From a virus, in the IMG/VR virus record IMGVR_UViG_3300037156_000203, positions 1 through 33,318 of that record: DNA of 33,318 nt; one strand, given 5' to 3'. How positions within the stretch are numbered: the first letter of the stretch is position 1; each line of letters begins with the position of its first letter. This document shows, one piece after another, positions 1-6,666 of the stretch. Under the pieces are notes generated by a model, which was given only the letters and a program-made list of their open reading frames with translations, ran no database searches and was not told where the DNA came from. Position numbers and translations under genes: made by a program.

Positions 1-131
1 GGCTGCGGCCCCGGCTGCGTCCCTGGCTGCGGCCCCTGCGGCCCTGGCTGCGGCCCCGGCTGCGTCCCTGGCTGCGGCCCCTGCTGCGTCCCCTGCGGCC
101 CTGGCTGCGTCCCTGGCTGCGTCCCTGACCG
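1..131. repeat. Low-complexity 6/12-bp tandem repeat in Imm5-like gene
   Basis: The stretch is built from alternating GGCTGCGTCCCT, GGCTGCGGCCCC and CTGCGGCCCT units. On the minus strand it codes for the Ala/Arg/Asp/Gly tail. Such sequence is prone to slippage, so copy number may vary or be mis-assembled. Confidence 0.8.
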
Positions 132-426
132 TCGAGCAAGCCCTGGCGGACGGCGCATCGAGCCAAGCTTGGGTCGCGTCGAGGGCGGCTTGGACGCGCG
201 GGTCCGGATTGAGGTAGGCGACTCGTTGCGCCGCCAGCAGGGTGAATTGGACACATTCGCGTTTCATGCCGAGGCGCCCCGCGACCCACAGGAGGTCGGA
301 GACGCTCGCGCCGGCCGCCAGGGCTTGCTCGACGGTCAGGGACTTGCGCTTGCCGAACAGCTTCAGCCGATCGTCCAAGCCGCACGGATCGAAGGCGATC
401 AGTTGATCGCGGGTGATACTAAGCAT
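1..426 (-). CDS. Imm5-like putative immunity protein, partial (C-terminus beyond left edge)
   Basis: Reads leftward from ATG at 426 with AGGAG ten bases upstream and stays open to the window edge (142 codons). The first ~95 residues are an ordinary globular sequence (starts MLSITRDQLIAFDPCG) with the EQALAAGASVSDLLWVAGRL and LLAAQRVA segments I associate with the Imm5-like proteins that phages and bacteria often carry. After residue ~100 it turns into a low-complexity Ala/Arg/Asp/Gly tail of repeated AARDAAG-type units, also usual in that family. The tail begins exactly at a 29-bp inverted copy of an earlier part of the same gene (see 121-343), which is odd. Family assignment is from memory of the pattern; the molecular role in phages is not established. 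Last gene seen in the left leftward block. Confidence 0.6.
   Translation of the reverse strand, partial: MLSITRDQLIAFDPCGLDDRLKLFGKRKSLTVEQALAAGASVSDLLWVAGRLGMKRECVQFTLLAAQRVAYLNPDPRVQAALDATQAWLDAPSARACSTVRDAARDAARAAGDAAGAAARDAAGAAARAAGAAARDAAGAAA
121..343. repeat. 29-bp perfect inverted repeat within one gene
   Basis: Positions 121-149 are the exact reverse complement of 315-343 (29 of 29 bases), separated by 165 bp. In the minus-strand gene the right arm encodes SLTVEQALAA and the left arm, read backwards, encodes part of SARACSTVRDA. The low-complexity tail starts straight after the left arm. Confidence 0.9.
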
Positions 427-502
427 TGCCGGTTTCTCCTGTTCAGGTCCTTAAGCGCCTGTATCAGCCGACCGCTTGCGGACGATCGGCTGTCAGAGGG
501 AC

Positions 503-820
503 TTAGGCGAAGGAAGGCGGGACGATGGTTCCGACAACCGCGTCATGCACGATTTTCGGAACCACGGTCCCGTCGACCGTGTAGTATCTGCGCGCCTTTA
601 GCTTGGCCTCGTAGGCGCGTTGCTCGGCGCCGCTCATCCGGTTGAATTTGGTGCGCGACCAATCGGCCATACCGTCCCACTCCCGCTTGACGCCTTCGGA
701 CGCTTCGATTTTCTCGCGTAGCGTCATGACAACTCCGTCAAAGCGGTATCGCTTATCCAACGCAATGTTGAGGCGCCCTAGCTGCATGGGCGAAAGATTG
801 GACGTTTGAATCGTGGCCAT
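503..820 (-). CDS. Hypothetical protein, 105 aa
   Basis: Unknown function. ATG at 820 is preceded by GGGAG at a good distance. The product has a basic, mostly helical middle (VKREWDGMADWSRTKFNRMSG, residues ~40-60), followed by an AEQRAYEAKLKARRYY helix and a hydrophobic, Val/Pro-rich C-terminus. No signal peptide, membrane segment or metal-binding cysteines. It lies three bases downstream of the 824-1171 gene in the same direction, so the two are almost certainly co-transcribed. Coding status is supported by the ribosome-binding site and the tight spacing rather than by any recognised domain. Confidence 0.65.
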   Translation of the reverse strand: MATIQTSNLSPMQLGRLNIALDKRYRFDGVVMTLREKIEASEGVKREWDGMADWSRTKFNRMSGAEQRAYEAKLKARRYYTVDGTVVPKIVHDAVVGTIVPPSFA

Positions 821-823
821 GGT

Positions 824-1171
824 TTAGGCTCCCGTCGAAAGCATGGCGGCTGTGACGATCTCTTCCATGCGGGCTCTCTTGTCCGCCAGCGTCGGCGCCT
901 GAAACGGGACGCGCGCCCTTGCCGCGCCGGTTAGCTCACGATCTGCCATATGGAAGCTGGCGGATCGCAGGAGCGTCTCCTTTTCGTCTAGCGCCAATGC
1001 GGCGCGGCCGACCGCTTGGCTCGCGTCGATGAATCCTTGCTCGGCCGAGAAGCGGCCTTTGTGCTTGGCCAGCCGCTCGCGGGCTTTGCGATAGTTGTCC
1101 CATGCGCGGTCGCATGTCGCCGCTACGCGATGGTAGTCCGCGCGAGCCTTAGCGAAGTCAGGGGTTTTCAT
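824..1171 (-). CDS. Hypothetical helical protein, 115 aa
   Basis: Unknown function. ATG at 1171 has GAAGGAAACCGCC directly upstream, a variant of the leader shared by several genes of this leftward block. The sequence is rich in Ala, Arg, Lys and Glu and reads as long helices (CDRAWDNYRKARERLAKHKG, then ASQAVGRAALALDEKETLL), so a small coiled-coil or helical-bundle protein is likely. No recognised catalytic motif. Part of a run of five leftward small genes, typical of phage early regions. Confidence 0.65.
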   Translation of the reverse strand: MKTPDFAKARADYHRVAATCDRAWDNYRKARERLAKHKGRFSAEQGFIDASQAVGRAALALDEKETLLRSASFHMADRELTGAARARVPFQAPTLADKRARMEEIVTAAMLSTGA

Positions 1172-1247
1172 GGCGGTTTCCTTCTAATCAGAGCTCTAGC
1201 CGCTCGGCGAAGTCCCTGGCGCAATGGCCAGGGACAAGGCGGAAAGG

Positions 1248-1472
1248 TTAGGCTTGATCGGATGCAGCTTGTTCGCCAGCCGTGACCGGCCAGCGGATTT
1301 GCTTTGCGCGGCGCCCCCATTCATCGTCATCCATGAACACGCCAGCTCCGACAGGCAAGCCGGCCATGGCTTCCTCGTAAACCGCTCGCAAAAGACGCTT
1401 CGCTTCGACCACGCTGTCAGCTTCGACAGCCAAGCGGAGCGGAATTTCCAAGTGATACATCTTCGTAACCAT
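1248..1472 (-). CDS. Hypothetical small alpha/beta protein, 74 aa
   Basis: Unknown function. ATG at 1472 follows GGAGAACCGGCAAA, almost the same leader as the Imm5-like gene, and this decided the start against a longer reading in another frame. A predicted strand (YHLEIPLRLAVEA) is followed by a helix (VVEAKRLLRAVYEEAMAGL) and an acidic segment, the order found in many small phage alpha/beta proteins with a strand-helix core. No catalytic residues stand out. The same DNA is also open in other frames on both strands, but only this frame has a ribosome-binding site and protein-like composition. Confidence 0.6.
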   Translation of the reverse strand: MVTKMYHLEIPLRLAVEADSVVEAKRLLRAVYEEAMAGLPVGAGVFMDDDEWGRRAKQIRWPVTAGEQAASDQA

Positions 1473-1561
1473 TTTGCCGGTTCTCCAAGGGCCAAGCGCC
1501 CTGCCCTCATTCTCTAACTCTACACATATGCGGTTGTCAATGCATACACATAGGATTTTCG

Positions 1562-1900
1562 CTAAGAAAAGATATCGATCTCTTCGTCCGGCTCATCCGC
1601 CGCGTAGAACTCTTCCTTGTGTGATCGCGCCTCTTTCAGGAGTGCGGCTGCCGCTCGGATCTCCGGGTTGTTCGGCCAGGTCGGATAACTCACGCAATTC
1701 TGACGCTCCGCCAGTCGGCCCTTGTGGCTCTTCCCCATGACCATCCAAAACGTTGTGTGCGTCAGCCAATCCTCGTCGTCGATGAAGTGCATCGGCCCGC
1801 CAAGCGGATTGGGATGGTCGCCCGTGCTACGCCAGGGAAAGACGCGCTTGGCGTGGGCTTGGTTCTCCGGGCTTAGTTTGTTGCCCCTGCAGCGGTACAT
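1562..1900 (-). CDS. Hypothetical protein, 112 aa, acidic IDIFS tail
   Basis: First gene of the leftward block. ATG at 1900 has AGGAGAAACCGCC upstream. The N-terminus is basic and the middle is rich in Trp, His and Pro (FPWRSTGDHPNPLGG; WLTHTTFWMVMGKSHKG), suggesting a compact folded domain. The last residues are strongly acidic and end in EEIDIFS, nearly the same tail as the unrelated small protein ending at 27845 (EEVIDIFS). An acidic tip with a hydrophobic end is reminiscent of protein-docking tails such as that of single-strand binding protein, but that comparison is only an idea. Function unknown. Confidence 0.65.
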   Translation of the reverse strand: MYRCRGNKLSPENQAHAKRVFPWRSTGDHPNPLGGPMHFIDDEDWLTHTTFWMVMGKSHKGRLAERQNCVSYPTWPNNPEIRAAAALLKEARSHKEEFYAADEPDEEIDIFS

Positions 1901-1965
1901 GGCGGTTTCTCCTATAGGGAACTTACCCTTGTTCGCTTATCGGCCATGGTCCGGCCGTCGTCAAG

Positions 1966-2145
1966 GGCGGGTAAGGCGGGTAATAGGCGGGTAATGGCGG
2001 GTAATTTACCCTCCCGGTTCCAGGGTGGGGTGCGGGTAAGAGACGGGGTAGAGGGATACTAAGGTTCCCTACCCGGTCTTACCCTCCCCCTGTACCCGCC
2101 CTTTTCTACCCTAGCTGTGAAGAGGCTTTTCGGTGGTGCGGGTAA
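1966..2145. repeat. Iteron-like array of GGCGGGTAA
   Basis: Four copies of GGCGGGTAA start at 1966, 1975, 1986 and 1996, about one helical turn apart. Further GCGGGTAA copies are at 2032-2039 and 2138-2145, and inverse TTACCC / TACCCGCC copies lie at 1923, 2006, 2080 and 2093. Helical phasing suggests cooperative binding on one DNA face, as in origin iterons or tandem operators. Confidence 0.7.
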
Positions 2146-2258
2146 AAGTCGATTCGATAGACCTGGCCGGATAGGTGGACGGCCGCAGCGTAACCCTAGG
2201 CATAGCGAAGCGGCGATGCAGTGTGTAGGGTTGTAGCCGGGTCGCGCGTGGCGCATAG

Positions 2259-2287
2259 CTAATCCCTACTCACTGACTAGGGATTAG
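2259..2287. repeat. 10-bp perfect inverted repeat, 9-base spacer
   Basis: CTAATCCCTA (2259-2268) and TAGGGATTAG (2278-2287) are exact reverse complements. It could be an operator for a dimeric regulator or an RNA hairpin; there is no T-run to make it a terminator. The right arm lies inside the first copy of the 19-bp direct repeat. Confidence 0.7.
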
Positions 2288-2327
2288 ATCTTCCACGTAT
2301 CTCCTACCCACTGACTAGGGATTAGAT
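2271..2327. repeat. Two 19-bp direct repeats
   Basis: CACTGACTAGGGATTAGAT occurs at 2271-2289 and again at 2309-2327, starting 38 bp apart. Upstream bases (CCTACT / CCTACC) also match closely. The second copy lacks the partner arm that makes the first one palindromic. Confidence 0.85.
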
Positions 2328-2564
2328 ATCACCTATAACCCTATGCATATCAAAGCCTTAGCCCCTCTCCCCGGCGGAAAGGCTAGGCAGTGGTTCGGGG
2401 AAAACGGGGGATAGGCCGGCTGCGAAAAATTATTTGACCTCGCTCCCAGATTCCGGCGAAATATTGGAAACTCAATAGCTTAGCACCTAAAATCCATATC
2501 GCTTGACCAGCCTCTCCAACCTGCTAGCCTGATCTCGTTCCTCCGGCCTCCACCGAAGAACCTG

Positions 2565-2600
2565 CCCCGCATCGGTCGCTTGCCGGTTCCCGATGCGGGG
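2565..2600. terminator. 11-bp GC-rich hairpin upstream of the rightward module
   Basis: CCCCGCATCGG (2565-2575) pairs perfectly with CCGATGCGGGG (2590-2600) across a 14-base loop. The downstream CTTGACTTCTT is only weakly T-rich, so it is a poor intrinsic terminator; an mRNA leader structure is the alternative. Confidence 0.35.
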
Positions 2601-2667
2601 CTTGACTTCTTCCCGAGCCAGTGGCCATCCTCAAGCCTCAACGCCGAACCGAGCAGGACCTTCACCC

Positions 2668-2946
2668 ATGGCCACCCGCAATCTGACCGTCGCCGAAGTC
2701 ATCGACCAGGCCCTGATCGCCGCGGTGCGTATCGCCTCGGGCATGGGGCCGGTCGGCCATCATGAGCTCAGCGCCGTGGTCACCAGCTTCCGCACCGCCC
2801 TGCTATCGGTAGCGACCTACGATGCGGCCAACCCGCCGACCGTCGAGGAACCCGATCCGGAACCTGTCGAGCCCGAAGGCGCCGGCGAAGTCGTCACGGC
2901 GGAAGCTCCCGCTGCGGGGGTTGAAGCCGAGAACCTGTTCGCCTGA
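2668..2946 (+). CDS. Hypothetical protein, 92 aa
   Basis: Unknown function; first gene of the rightward module. I start it at ATG 2668 (MATRNLTVAEVIDQAL) rather than the in-frame upstream ATG at 2593, because the intervening residues are not protein-like and overlap the 2565-2600 hairpin; CAGGAC lies just upstream of 2668. The N-terminal ~50 residues are helical and Ala-rich; the rest is an acidic Pro/Glu/Val-rich tail (EEPDPEPVEPEGAGEVV). Its stop overlaps the next start (TGATG), implying translational coupling with the putative holin gene. Confidence 0.6.
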   Translation: MATRNLTVAEVIDQALIAAVRIASGMGPVGHHELSAVVTSFRTALLSVATYDAANPPTVEEPDPEPVEPEGAGEVVTAEAPAAGVEAENLFA

Positions 2947-3206
2947 TGTCCGAAGCGGGGGCCCCACCGACCATCCCTCCCCTGGCCGAGCGGCTGCTGC
3001 ACGACTTCGCGCAGAAAGCCCTGACCACGGTGGCGGTGGGCCTGGCCTCCCACGGGGCGCTGTCCAAGCCTCAGGAACCTCAGTTCGTCGAGATCGGCGT
3101 GGCCTTGGTCCTGTACCTGATCGGTTGCTTTTGGACGGTCGCCGCCGCATGGTGGCGACAACGCAGGGAGCATACCCTGCAGAACGCCGCGCCTCCCGCG
3201 CCCTAG
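2946..3206 (+). CDS. Putative phage holin (Pam3-gp28-like)
   Basis: A small 86-residue membrane protein that would sit in the inner membrane and open it for the lysozyme at 18425-18883. A short amphipathic/hydrophobic stretch (KALTTVAVGLASHGALS, residues ~24-40) is followed by a clear transmembrane segment (GVALVLYLIGCFWTVAAAWW, ~51-70) and a basic cytoplasmic-type tail (RQRREHT). This two-segment order with a GALS-type turn matches the Pam3-gp28 holin pattern as I remember it. It overlaps the upstream stop by TGATG. The lysozyme lies 15 kb downstream, which is unusual but not excluded. It could also be another small membrane protein. Confidence 0.5.
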   Translation: MSEAGAPPTIPPLAERLLHDFAQKALTTVAVGLASHGALSKPQEPQFVEIGVALVLYLIGCFWTVAAAWWRQRREHTLQNAAPPAP

Positions 3207-3215
3207 GAGACCATC

Positions 3216-3566
3216 ATGGCCGTCAATGTCCTCACCTCGTCGCTTGGCGATCTCGGCAAGTTCCTCACGTCGGCCACCACCGATCCCAATGCGCCCGCCT
3301 CGGTCAAGACCGCTCTGGCGGATGTCACCACCGCCGTTCATTCCGTTGAGGCCGCCCTGGGCGACGCCATTGATCTGCTGGTCGACACCGAGATCAATGC
3401 CCTGATCTCCAGCATTCCAGGCCTCAACCTGGCGCAGTCCGAGATCGACGCTCTGGCCAACAGCATCGTGTCCGCCGTTCTGGCGCTCGTCTATCCGAAG
3501 CTCGGCATGGCATTACCGGCGGCCGACCCCGGTGTGACGGCGGCCATGTCCAACGCCCAACCCTAG
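3216..3566 (+). CDS. Hypothetical helical protein, 116 aa
   Basis: Unknown function. ATG 3216 follows AGGAGACCATC. Residues ~25-100 form long amphipathic helices with regular Leu/Ile/Val/Ala spacing (SVEAALGDAIDLLVDTEINA; SEIDALANSIVSAVLALVYP). No signal peptide and no clean transmembrane segment. It is arranged in series with 3576-3881, whose leader is almost identical (CCTAGGAGACC), and both have the same length range and helical character, so the two may be distant duplicates or partners. Position next to the putative holin leaves a membrane-associated role open. Confidence 0.65.
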   Translation: MAVNVLTSSLGDLGKFLTSATTDPNAPASVKTALADVTTAVHSVEAALGDAIDLLVDTEINALISSIPGLNLAQSEIDALANSIVSAVLALVYPKLGMALPAADPGVTAAMSNAQP

Positions 3567-3575
3567 GAGACCGAC

Positions 3576-3881
3576 ATGCCCATCATCTCGTCCATTGGAA
3601 CCGTGCTCGGATTTCTCGGCGAAGCTGTCCACTACGGCCCCGCGGTGCTGACCTTCATCCACTCCACCGTCACGGCGGTCGAGGCCACCGGCAAGTCCGG
3701 CGCCGACAAGCTGACCGCCGTGCTCAACGCGGTGGGTGTGTTCGCATCGGCGATCCTGCCTTCGGAGGCCGCGGTCATCCAGTCGTTCATGACCGCCGTC
3801 GAGGCCCTGGTCAACGATCTGGTGGCCCTGTGGAACGAAGCCGGCGTGTTCCTGCACGGCCCGGCCCCCGTCGCGGCCTAG
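3576..3881 (+). CDS. Hypothetical hydrophobic helical protein, 101 aa
   Basis: Unknown function. ATG 3576 is preceded by CCTAGGAGACCGAC, the same leader as the gene before it. The N-terminus (IGTVLGFLGEAVHYGPAVLTF) and the middle (AVLNAVGVFASAILP) are hydrophobic, with few charges, so association with a membrane is possible although no segment is a textbook transmembrane helix. The C-terminal helix (SFMTAVEALVNDLVALWNE) is amphipathic. It lies in a set of very small genes with 9-10 base gaps, expressed as one unit. Confidence 0.65.
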   Translation: MPIISSIGTVLGFLGEAVHYGPAVLTFIHSTVTAVEATGKSGADKLTAVLNAVGVFASAILPSEAAVIQSFMTAVEALVNDLVALWNEAGVFLHGPAPVAA

Positions 3882-3891
3882 GGAGATTCCC

Positions 3892-4014
3892 ATGAAGAAA
3901 GAAACCTCCAAGCATCCCAAGCCGAAGGCGGCCATGGGCATGTCGAAGGAAAAGCCCAAGATGCCACCCAAGCCCCCGGCGCCGTCGAAGGGCACGAAGG
4001 GCCGCAAGAAGTGA
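3892..4014 (+). CDS. Lys/Pro-rich basic peptide, 40 aa
   Basis: A short gene starting at ATG 3892 behind GGGAGATTCCC. The product is about one third lysine, with prolines and a terminal KGRKK, and has no hydrophobic core; it is probably disordered and could bind nucleic acid or a negatively charged surface. Its last codons overlap the alternative GTG start (4011) of the KTSC gene. The good ribosome-binding site and the fit between neighbours are the grounds for calling it; no homologue can be named. Confidence 0.55.
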   Translation: MKKETSKHPKPKAAMGMSKEKPKMPPKPPAPSKGTKGRKK

Positions 4015-4016
4015 CC

Positions 4017-4232
4017 ATGGTCACCGAGACCTTCGTCTTCCGCAATTCGTCTAATTTGCTGGACGCAACCTACGATCCGGACGTCGAGAACCTGACGATC
4101 ACCTTCTCGGACGGGTCGCAGTACGAATACTACAATGTGCCGGCCTCGGTGTACCGCGCCCTGACGCAGGCCTCGTCGGCCGGGCAATACTGGAACCGGC
4201 AGAAGGGCTCCTACTCCTACGAGAAGCTGTGA
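4017..4232 (+). CDS. KTSC domain-containing protein
   Basis: A 71-residue protein consisting of one KTSC domain, a small beta-rich fold frequent in phage genomes and of uncertain function. The diagnostic parts are [20 protein letters not shown] near the N-terminus, [21 protein letters not shown] in the middle, and the closing GSYSYEKL. The start is either ATG 4017 or GTG 4011, the latter overlapping the upstream stop (GTGA); both are in frame and differ by two residues. The stop overlaps the next start as TGATG. Confidence 0.8.
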   Translation: MVTETFVFRNSSNLLDATYDPDVENLTITFSDGSQYEYYNVPASVYRALTQASSAGQYWNRQKGSYSYEKL

Positions 4233-4363
4233 TGCCGCTGAAATCCGGGAAGTCGAAGAAGACCGTGTCGGATAATATCCGCACCGAGATCAAGGCCGGC
4301 AAACCTCAGAAGCAAGCCGTGGCCATCGCCCTTTCCAAGGCTGGCAAGAGCCGGAAGAAGTGA
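4232..4363 (+). CDS. Lys-rich small phage protein, 43 aa
   Basis: Starts at ATG 4232, overlapping the KTSC stop. The product is basic, and its core ([20 protein letters not shown]) resembles a widespread small phage protein with the pattern [16 protein letters not shown], usually annotated as hypothetical. One predicted helix followed by a KAGKSRKK tail suggests nucleic-acid binding, which is inference. Its stop overlaps the next start by TGATG, so translation of this string of small genes is probably coupled. Confidence 0.65.
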   Translation: MPLKSGKSKKTVSDNIRTEIKAGKPQKQAVAIALSKAGKSRKK

Positions 4364-4623
4364 TGGCGGACAACGTATCCGCTTTCCCCGGACTGGGCCT
4401 CCCCCTGGATCACATCGAGGTCCAAGCTGAACTTGTGGAGCGGCTGGAAGGCCTCCTAGAAGAGGCGCGTAGTGGGCAACTACTGGCTCTCGCCTATGCC
4501 GGGGTAGCGCGCAACGAAATGATAAAGACCTCCTGGGCCGGAGACGTTCAGCGGTCCATGATTGGCTACGCCATCGCCAAGCTACAGCATGAGTATTTCA
4601 GCGCCGTCACCGAGAATGACTGA
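4363..4623 (+). CDS. Hypothetical protein, 86 aa, upstream of terminase
   Basis: Starts at ATG 4363 in a TGATG overlap and ends eight bases inside terL. The sequence (VERLEGLLEEARSGQLLALAYAGV ... TSWAGDV) resembles a small family often found in phages, with a two-helix start, a strand and a conserved tryptophan-glycine turn. Its place directly before the large terminase would suit a small terminase subunit, but there is no helix-turn-helix and the length is short, so I do not assign that role. Function unknown. Confidence 0.6.
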   Translation: MADNVSAFPGLGLPLDHIEVQAELVERLEGLLEEARSGQLLALAYAGVARNEMIKTSWAGDVQRSMIGYAIAKLQHEYFSAVTEND

Positions 4624-6664
4624 TCTGACGCCCCTCCAGCAGACCCAGGTCAAGCTGGGCCTCGATCGGCCCCTGGCCCATGCGGTGCTGTTCGCTCACC
4701 GCCGGCCGAACAAGACCCCAGCCTTCCACCGCGAATTGATCCTGGACTGGCATGATCCGGCTAGCTCTTATCTTGACTTAGTTTTTCGGGGGGGAGCGAA
4801 AAGTACTCTTGCGGAAGAGGCCATCGTCATCAAGGCCCTCAATCGGGAGTTTAAGAACTGCCTGATCGTCGGCGCCGACTTCGATAGAGCGGCCGCCCGT
4901 CTCCACGCGATCCGCATGGAGTTCGAGAACAACGAAATGATCCGACAGATCTACGGCGATCTGATCGGCTTCCCCTGGGGTGAGGACCGACTGGTCACGT
5001 CCACCGGCATCAATATCCAGGCTCTCGGCCGTGGCCAGTCCCTGCGCGGGATCAAGTTCCTGGACACCCGGCCGGACCTGTTGTTCGCCGACGATCTGGA
5101 GGACTACGCCGACGTCATCAAGCCCGAGGGACGAAAGAAGATCCACGACTGGTTCGACGGCGAGCTGCTGCCTTCCCTTGAACCGGGGTACATGGCTCGA
5201 ATGGCGGCGACGCCGCTGCACCCCGAAGCCCTGCCCTACCACGTCATGCAGGACCCCTCCTGGAAGGTCCACCGGTTCCCTATCAAGTACCGCGACGAGA
5301 CCACCGGCGAGTGGCAGTCCTCCTGGCCCGATCGGTTCCCGCTGACCGAGGCCCAGGCCACTATCCTTCGCCGCACCAATCCCAAGGTCGAGAGCATCGA
5401 GAAGATCGAGGGCGGCCTGGTCAGGAAGGGCCAGATCCACCTGTTCCAGTGCGAGTACATGTGCCAGGCCGAGTCGCCCGAGACCAAGGCCTTCAAGGCC
5501 GAGATGTTCCGCGTCGAGCCCCAGGTCCGCTCCTATCAGGCCGTCTATTCGATGCTCGATCCCGCTCGTACCGTGGGCGCCAAGTCGGCCACCACCGGCG
5601 CGGCGGTGTGGTCATGGACCAAGGGCAAGCTCATCATCTGGGACGGTTGGGCCAAGAAGATGATGCCCGACGAGATCGTCACGTCGCTGTTCGCCACCCA
5701 CGACGAGCACCACCCGGTCTGGATGGGGTTCGAGGAAGACGGCCTCAACCAGTGGGGCCTGCAGCCGATCCGCCAGGAGATGGCCCGCCGCGGCCAGGCC
5801 CTACCCCTGAAGGCCGTCCGCGCCCCGCCGGGCAAGTTCGACTTCATCCGCGGGCTGCAGCCCTTCTTCCACGCCCGCGAAGTGATCTTCGCCAAGGAAC
5901 TGCCCGAGCTCAAGCAACAGCTCCTGGGCTTCCCGACCGGGGAGATCGACGCCCCGAACGCCCTGGCCTACTGCCTTAAAATGCGCCCCGGCGCGCCCAT
6001 CTACGCTGATTTTGGAGGACGTCATGTCGCCGAAGATATCGAGCCGCTACAGGGCCGTCCTGTTTGGCTCTGCCTCAATGCCACCCGAAGCGCGGTATCC
6101 GGATGCGCGGTACAAGTCCTTGATGGTGCGATCCGCGTGTACGCGGATGCTGTCCGAGAAGGCGACCCCGCCCAGGTCCTCCCCGGCCTGATCTCGGACA
6201 TGCAGGCCGATCTTGGCCGCGAGCTTCGGCTGACCGCCGGCCCGCTGCACTACGACCGCTACAACAACGTCGGCCTGGTCGCCGCCGCGGCCAAGCTGCC
6301 GATGCGCGTCACCCCTGGCCTGCCGCCGGAGCGTGGCCGGGCCCGCATCGTCGACATGCTCCAGCGCGAGAAGTCGTCGATGCCGATGCTGATGGTGTCG
6401 TCGCGGGCCCTATGGACCCTGAACGCCTTCACCGGCGGCTATAGCCGCGTGCTCCTGAAGCAGGGCCAGTTGGCCGACTATGCCGAGGAAGGCGCCTACC
6501 GCACGCTGATGGAGGGCCTAGAGAGCTATATTGGCTTGATGGAACTCGGTTCGACAGATGAGCTAGGACAAGCTAGGCTGAACGCTCTGAGCCCCAACGG
6601 ACGCCCTTATAGGTCGATTATCGACTCTTCGTCGGCGCCGCTCCCGAGCAAGGATAACTGGTAG
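4616..6664 (+). CDS. terL: Terminase large subunit
   Basis: The DNA-packaging motor: ATPase that pumps DNA through the portal, plus a nuclease that cuts concatemers. 682 residues, usual for the family. Walker A-type FRGGAKST is at residues 57-64, the coupling-region sequence RGQSLRG near 140, and Walker B with catalytic acidics (LLFADDLED) at about 155-163. An RNase H-like nuclease core follows, with a candidate metal-binding Asp315 (SMLDPAR) and FEEDG near 380. I start at ATG 4616 rather than 4562 because this gives the usual short overlap with the previous gene and avoids a non-protein-like N-terminus. It is followed two bases later by the portal gene. A second reading frame is open inside it at 6024-6191. 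Confidence 0.9.
   Translation: MTDLTPLQQTQVKLGLDRPLAHAVLFAHRRPNKTPAFHRELILDWHDPASSYLDLVFRGGAKSTLAEEAIVIKALNREFKNCLIVGADFDRAAARLHAIRMEFENNEMIRQIYGDLIGFPWGEDRLVTSTGINIQALGRGQSLRGIKFLDTRPDLLFADDLEDYADVIKPEGRKKIHDWFDGELLPSLEPGYMARMAATPLHPEALPYHVMQDPSWKVHRFPIKYRDETTGEWQSSWPDRFPLTEAQATILRRTNPKVESIEKIEGGLVRKGQIHLFQCEYMCQAESPETKAFKAEMFRVEPQVRSYQAVYSMLDPARTVGAKSATTGAAVWSWTKGKLIIWDGWAKKMMPDEIVTSLFATHDEHHPVWMGFEEDGLNQWGLQPIRQEMARRGQALPLKAVRAPPGKFDFIRGLQPFFHAREVIFAKELPELKQQLLGFPTGEIDAPNALAYCLKMRPGAPIYADFGGRHVAEDIEPLQGRPVWLCLNATRSAVSGCAVQVLDGAIRVYADAVREGDPAQVLPGLISDMQADLGRELRLTAGPLHYDRYNNVGLVAAAAKLPMRVTPGLPPERGRARIVDMLQREKSSMPMLMVSSRALWTLNAFTGGYSRVLLKQGQLADYAEEGAYRTLMEGLESYIGLMELGSTDELGQARLNALSPNGRPYRSIIDSSSAPLPSKDNW
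6024..6191 (+). CDS. Candidate overprinted 55-aa ORF inside terL
   Basis: ATG 6024 is out of frame with terL (+1) and is preceded by GGAGGACGTC, a near-perfect ribosome-binding site at ideal spacing. The 55-residue product (MSPKISSRYRAVLF...) is basic, with no known domain. By hand count about 44 of 54 codons end in G or C, against about 36 of 55 in the terL frame over the same bases, where codons such as GGA, CGA, GTA, CTA and CTT cluster. That reversal is what overprinting produces. It may still be chance; no function is proposed. Confidence 0.35.
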   Translation: MSPKISSRYRAVLFGSASMPPEARYPDARYKSLMVRSACTRMLSEKATPPRSSPA

Positions 6665-6666
6665 CC

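Larger units (their letters stand above)
1901..2667. promoter_or_regulatory. Non-coding divergent control region between leftward and rightward gene blocks
   Basis: No convincing gene in 767 bases. It separates leftward genes (ending at 1900) from the rightward module (starting at 2668), so promoters for both directions should lie here or nearby. Visible structure: iteron-like GCGGGTAA repeats (1966-2145), a 10-bp inverted repeat (2259-2287), a 19-bp direct repeat (2271-2327) and an 11-bp hairpin (2565-2600). A weak TTGACC is at 2434-2439, without a good -10 partner. Could also contain the replication origin; this is inference from the repeats. Confidence 0.6.

Noticed and set aside
1-131. 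CRISPR array
   Set aside because: Short contiguous repeats with no spacers, in frame with a gene; low-complexity coding DNA.
2565-2611. Strong intrinsic terminator
   Set aside because: Good stem but long loop and no real T-run; kept only as a low-confidence hairpin.
4363-4623. Small terminase subunit by position
   Set aside because: No DNA-binding motif, short, and resembles a family not known to me as terminase.
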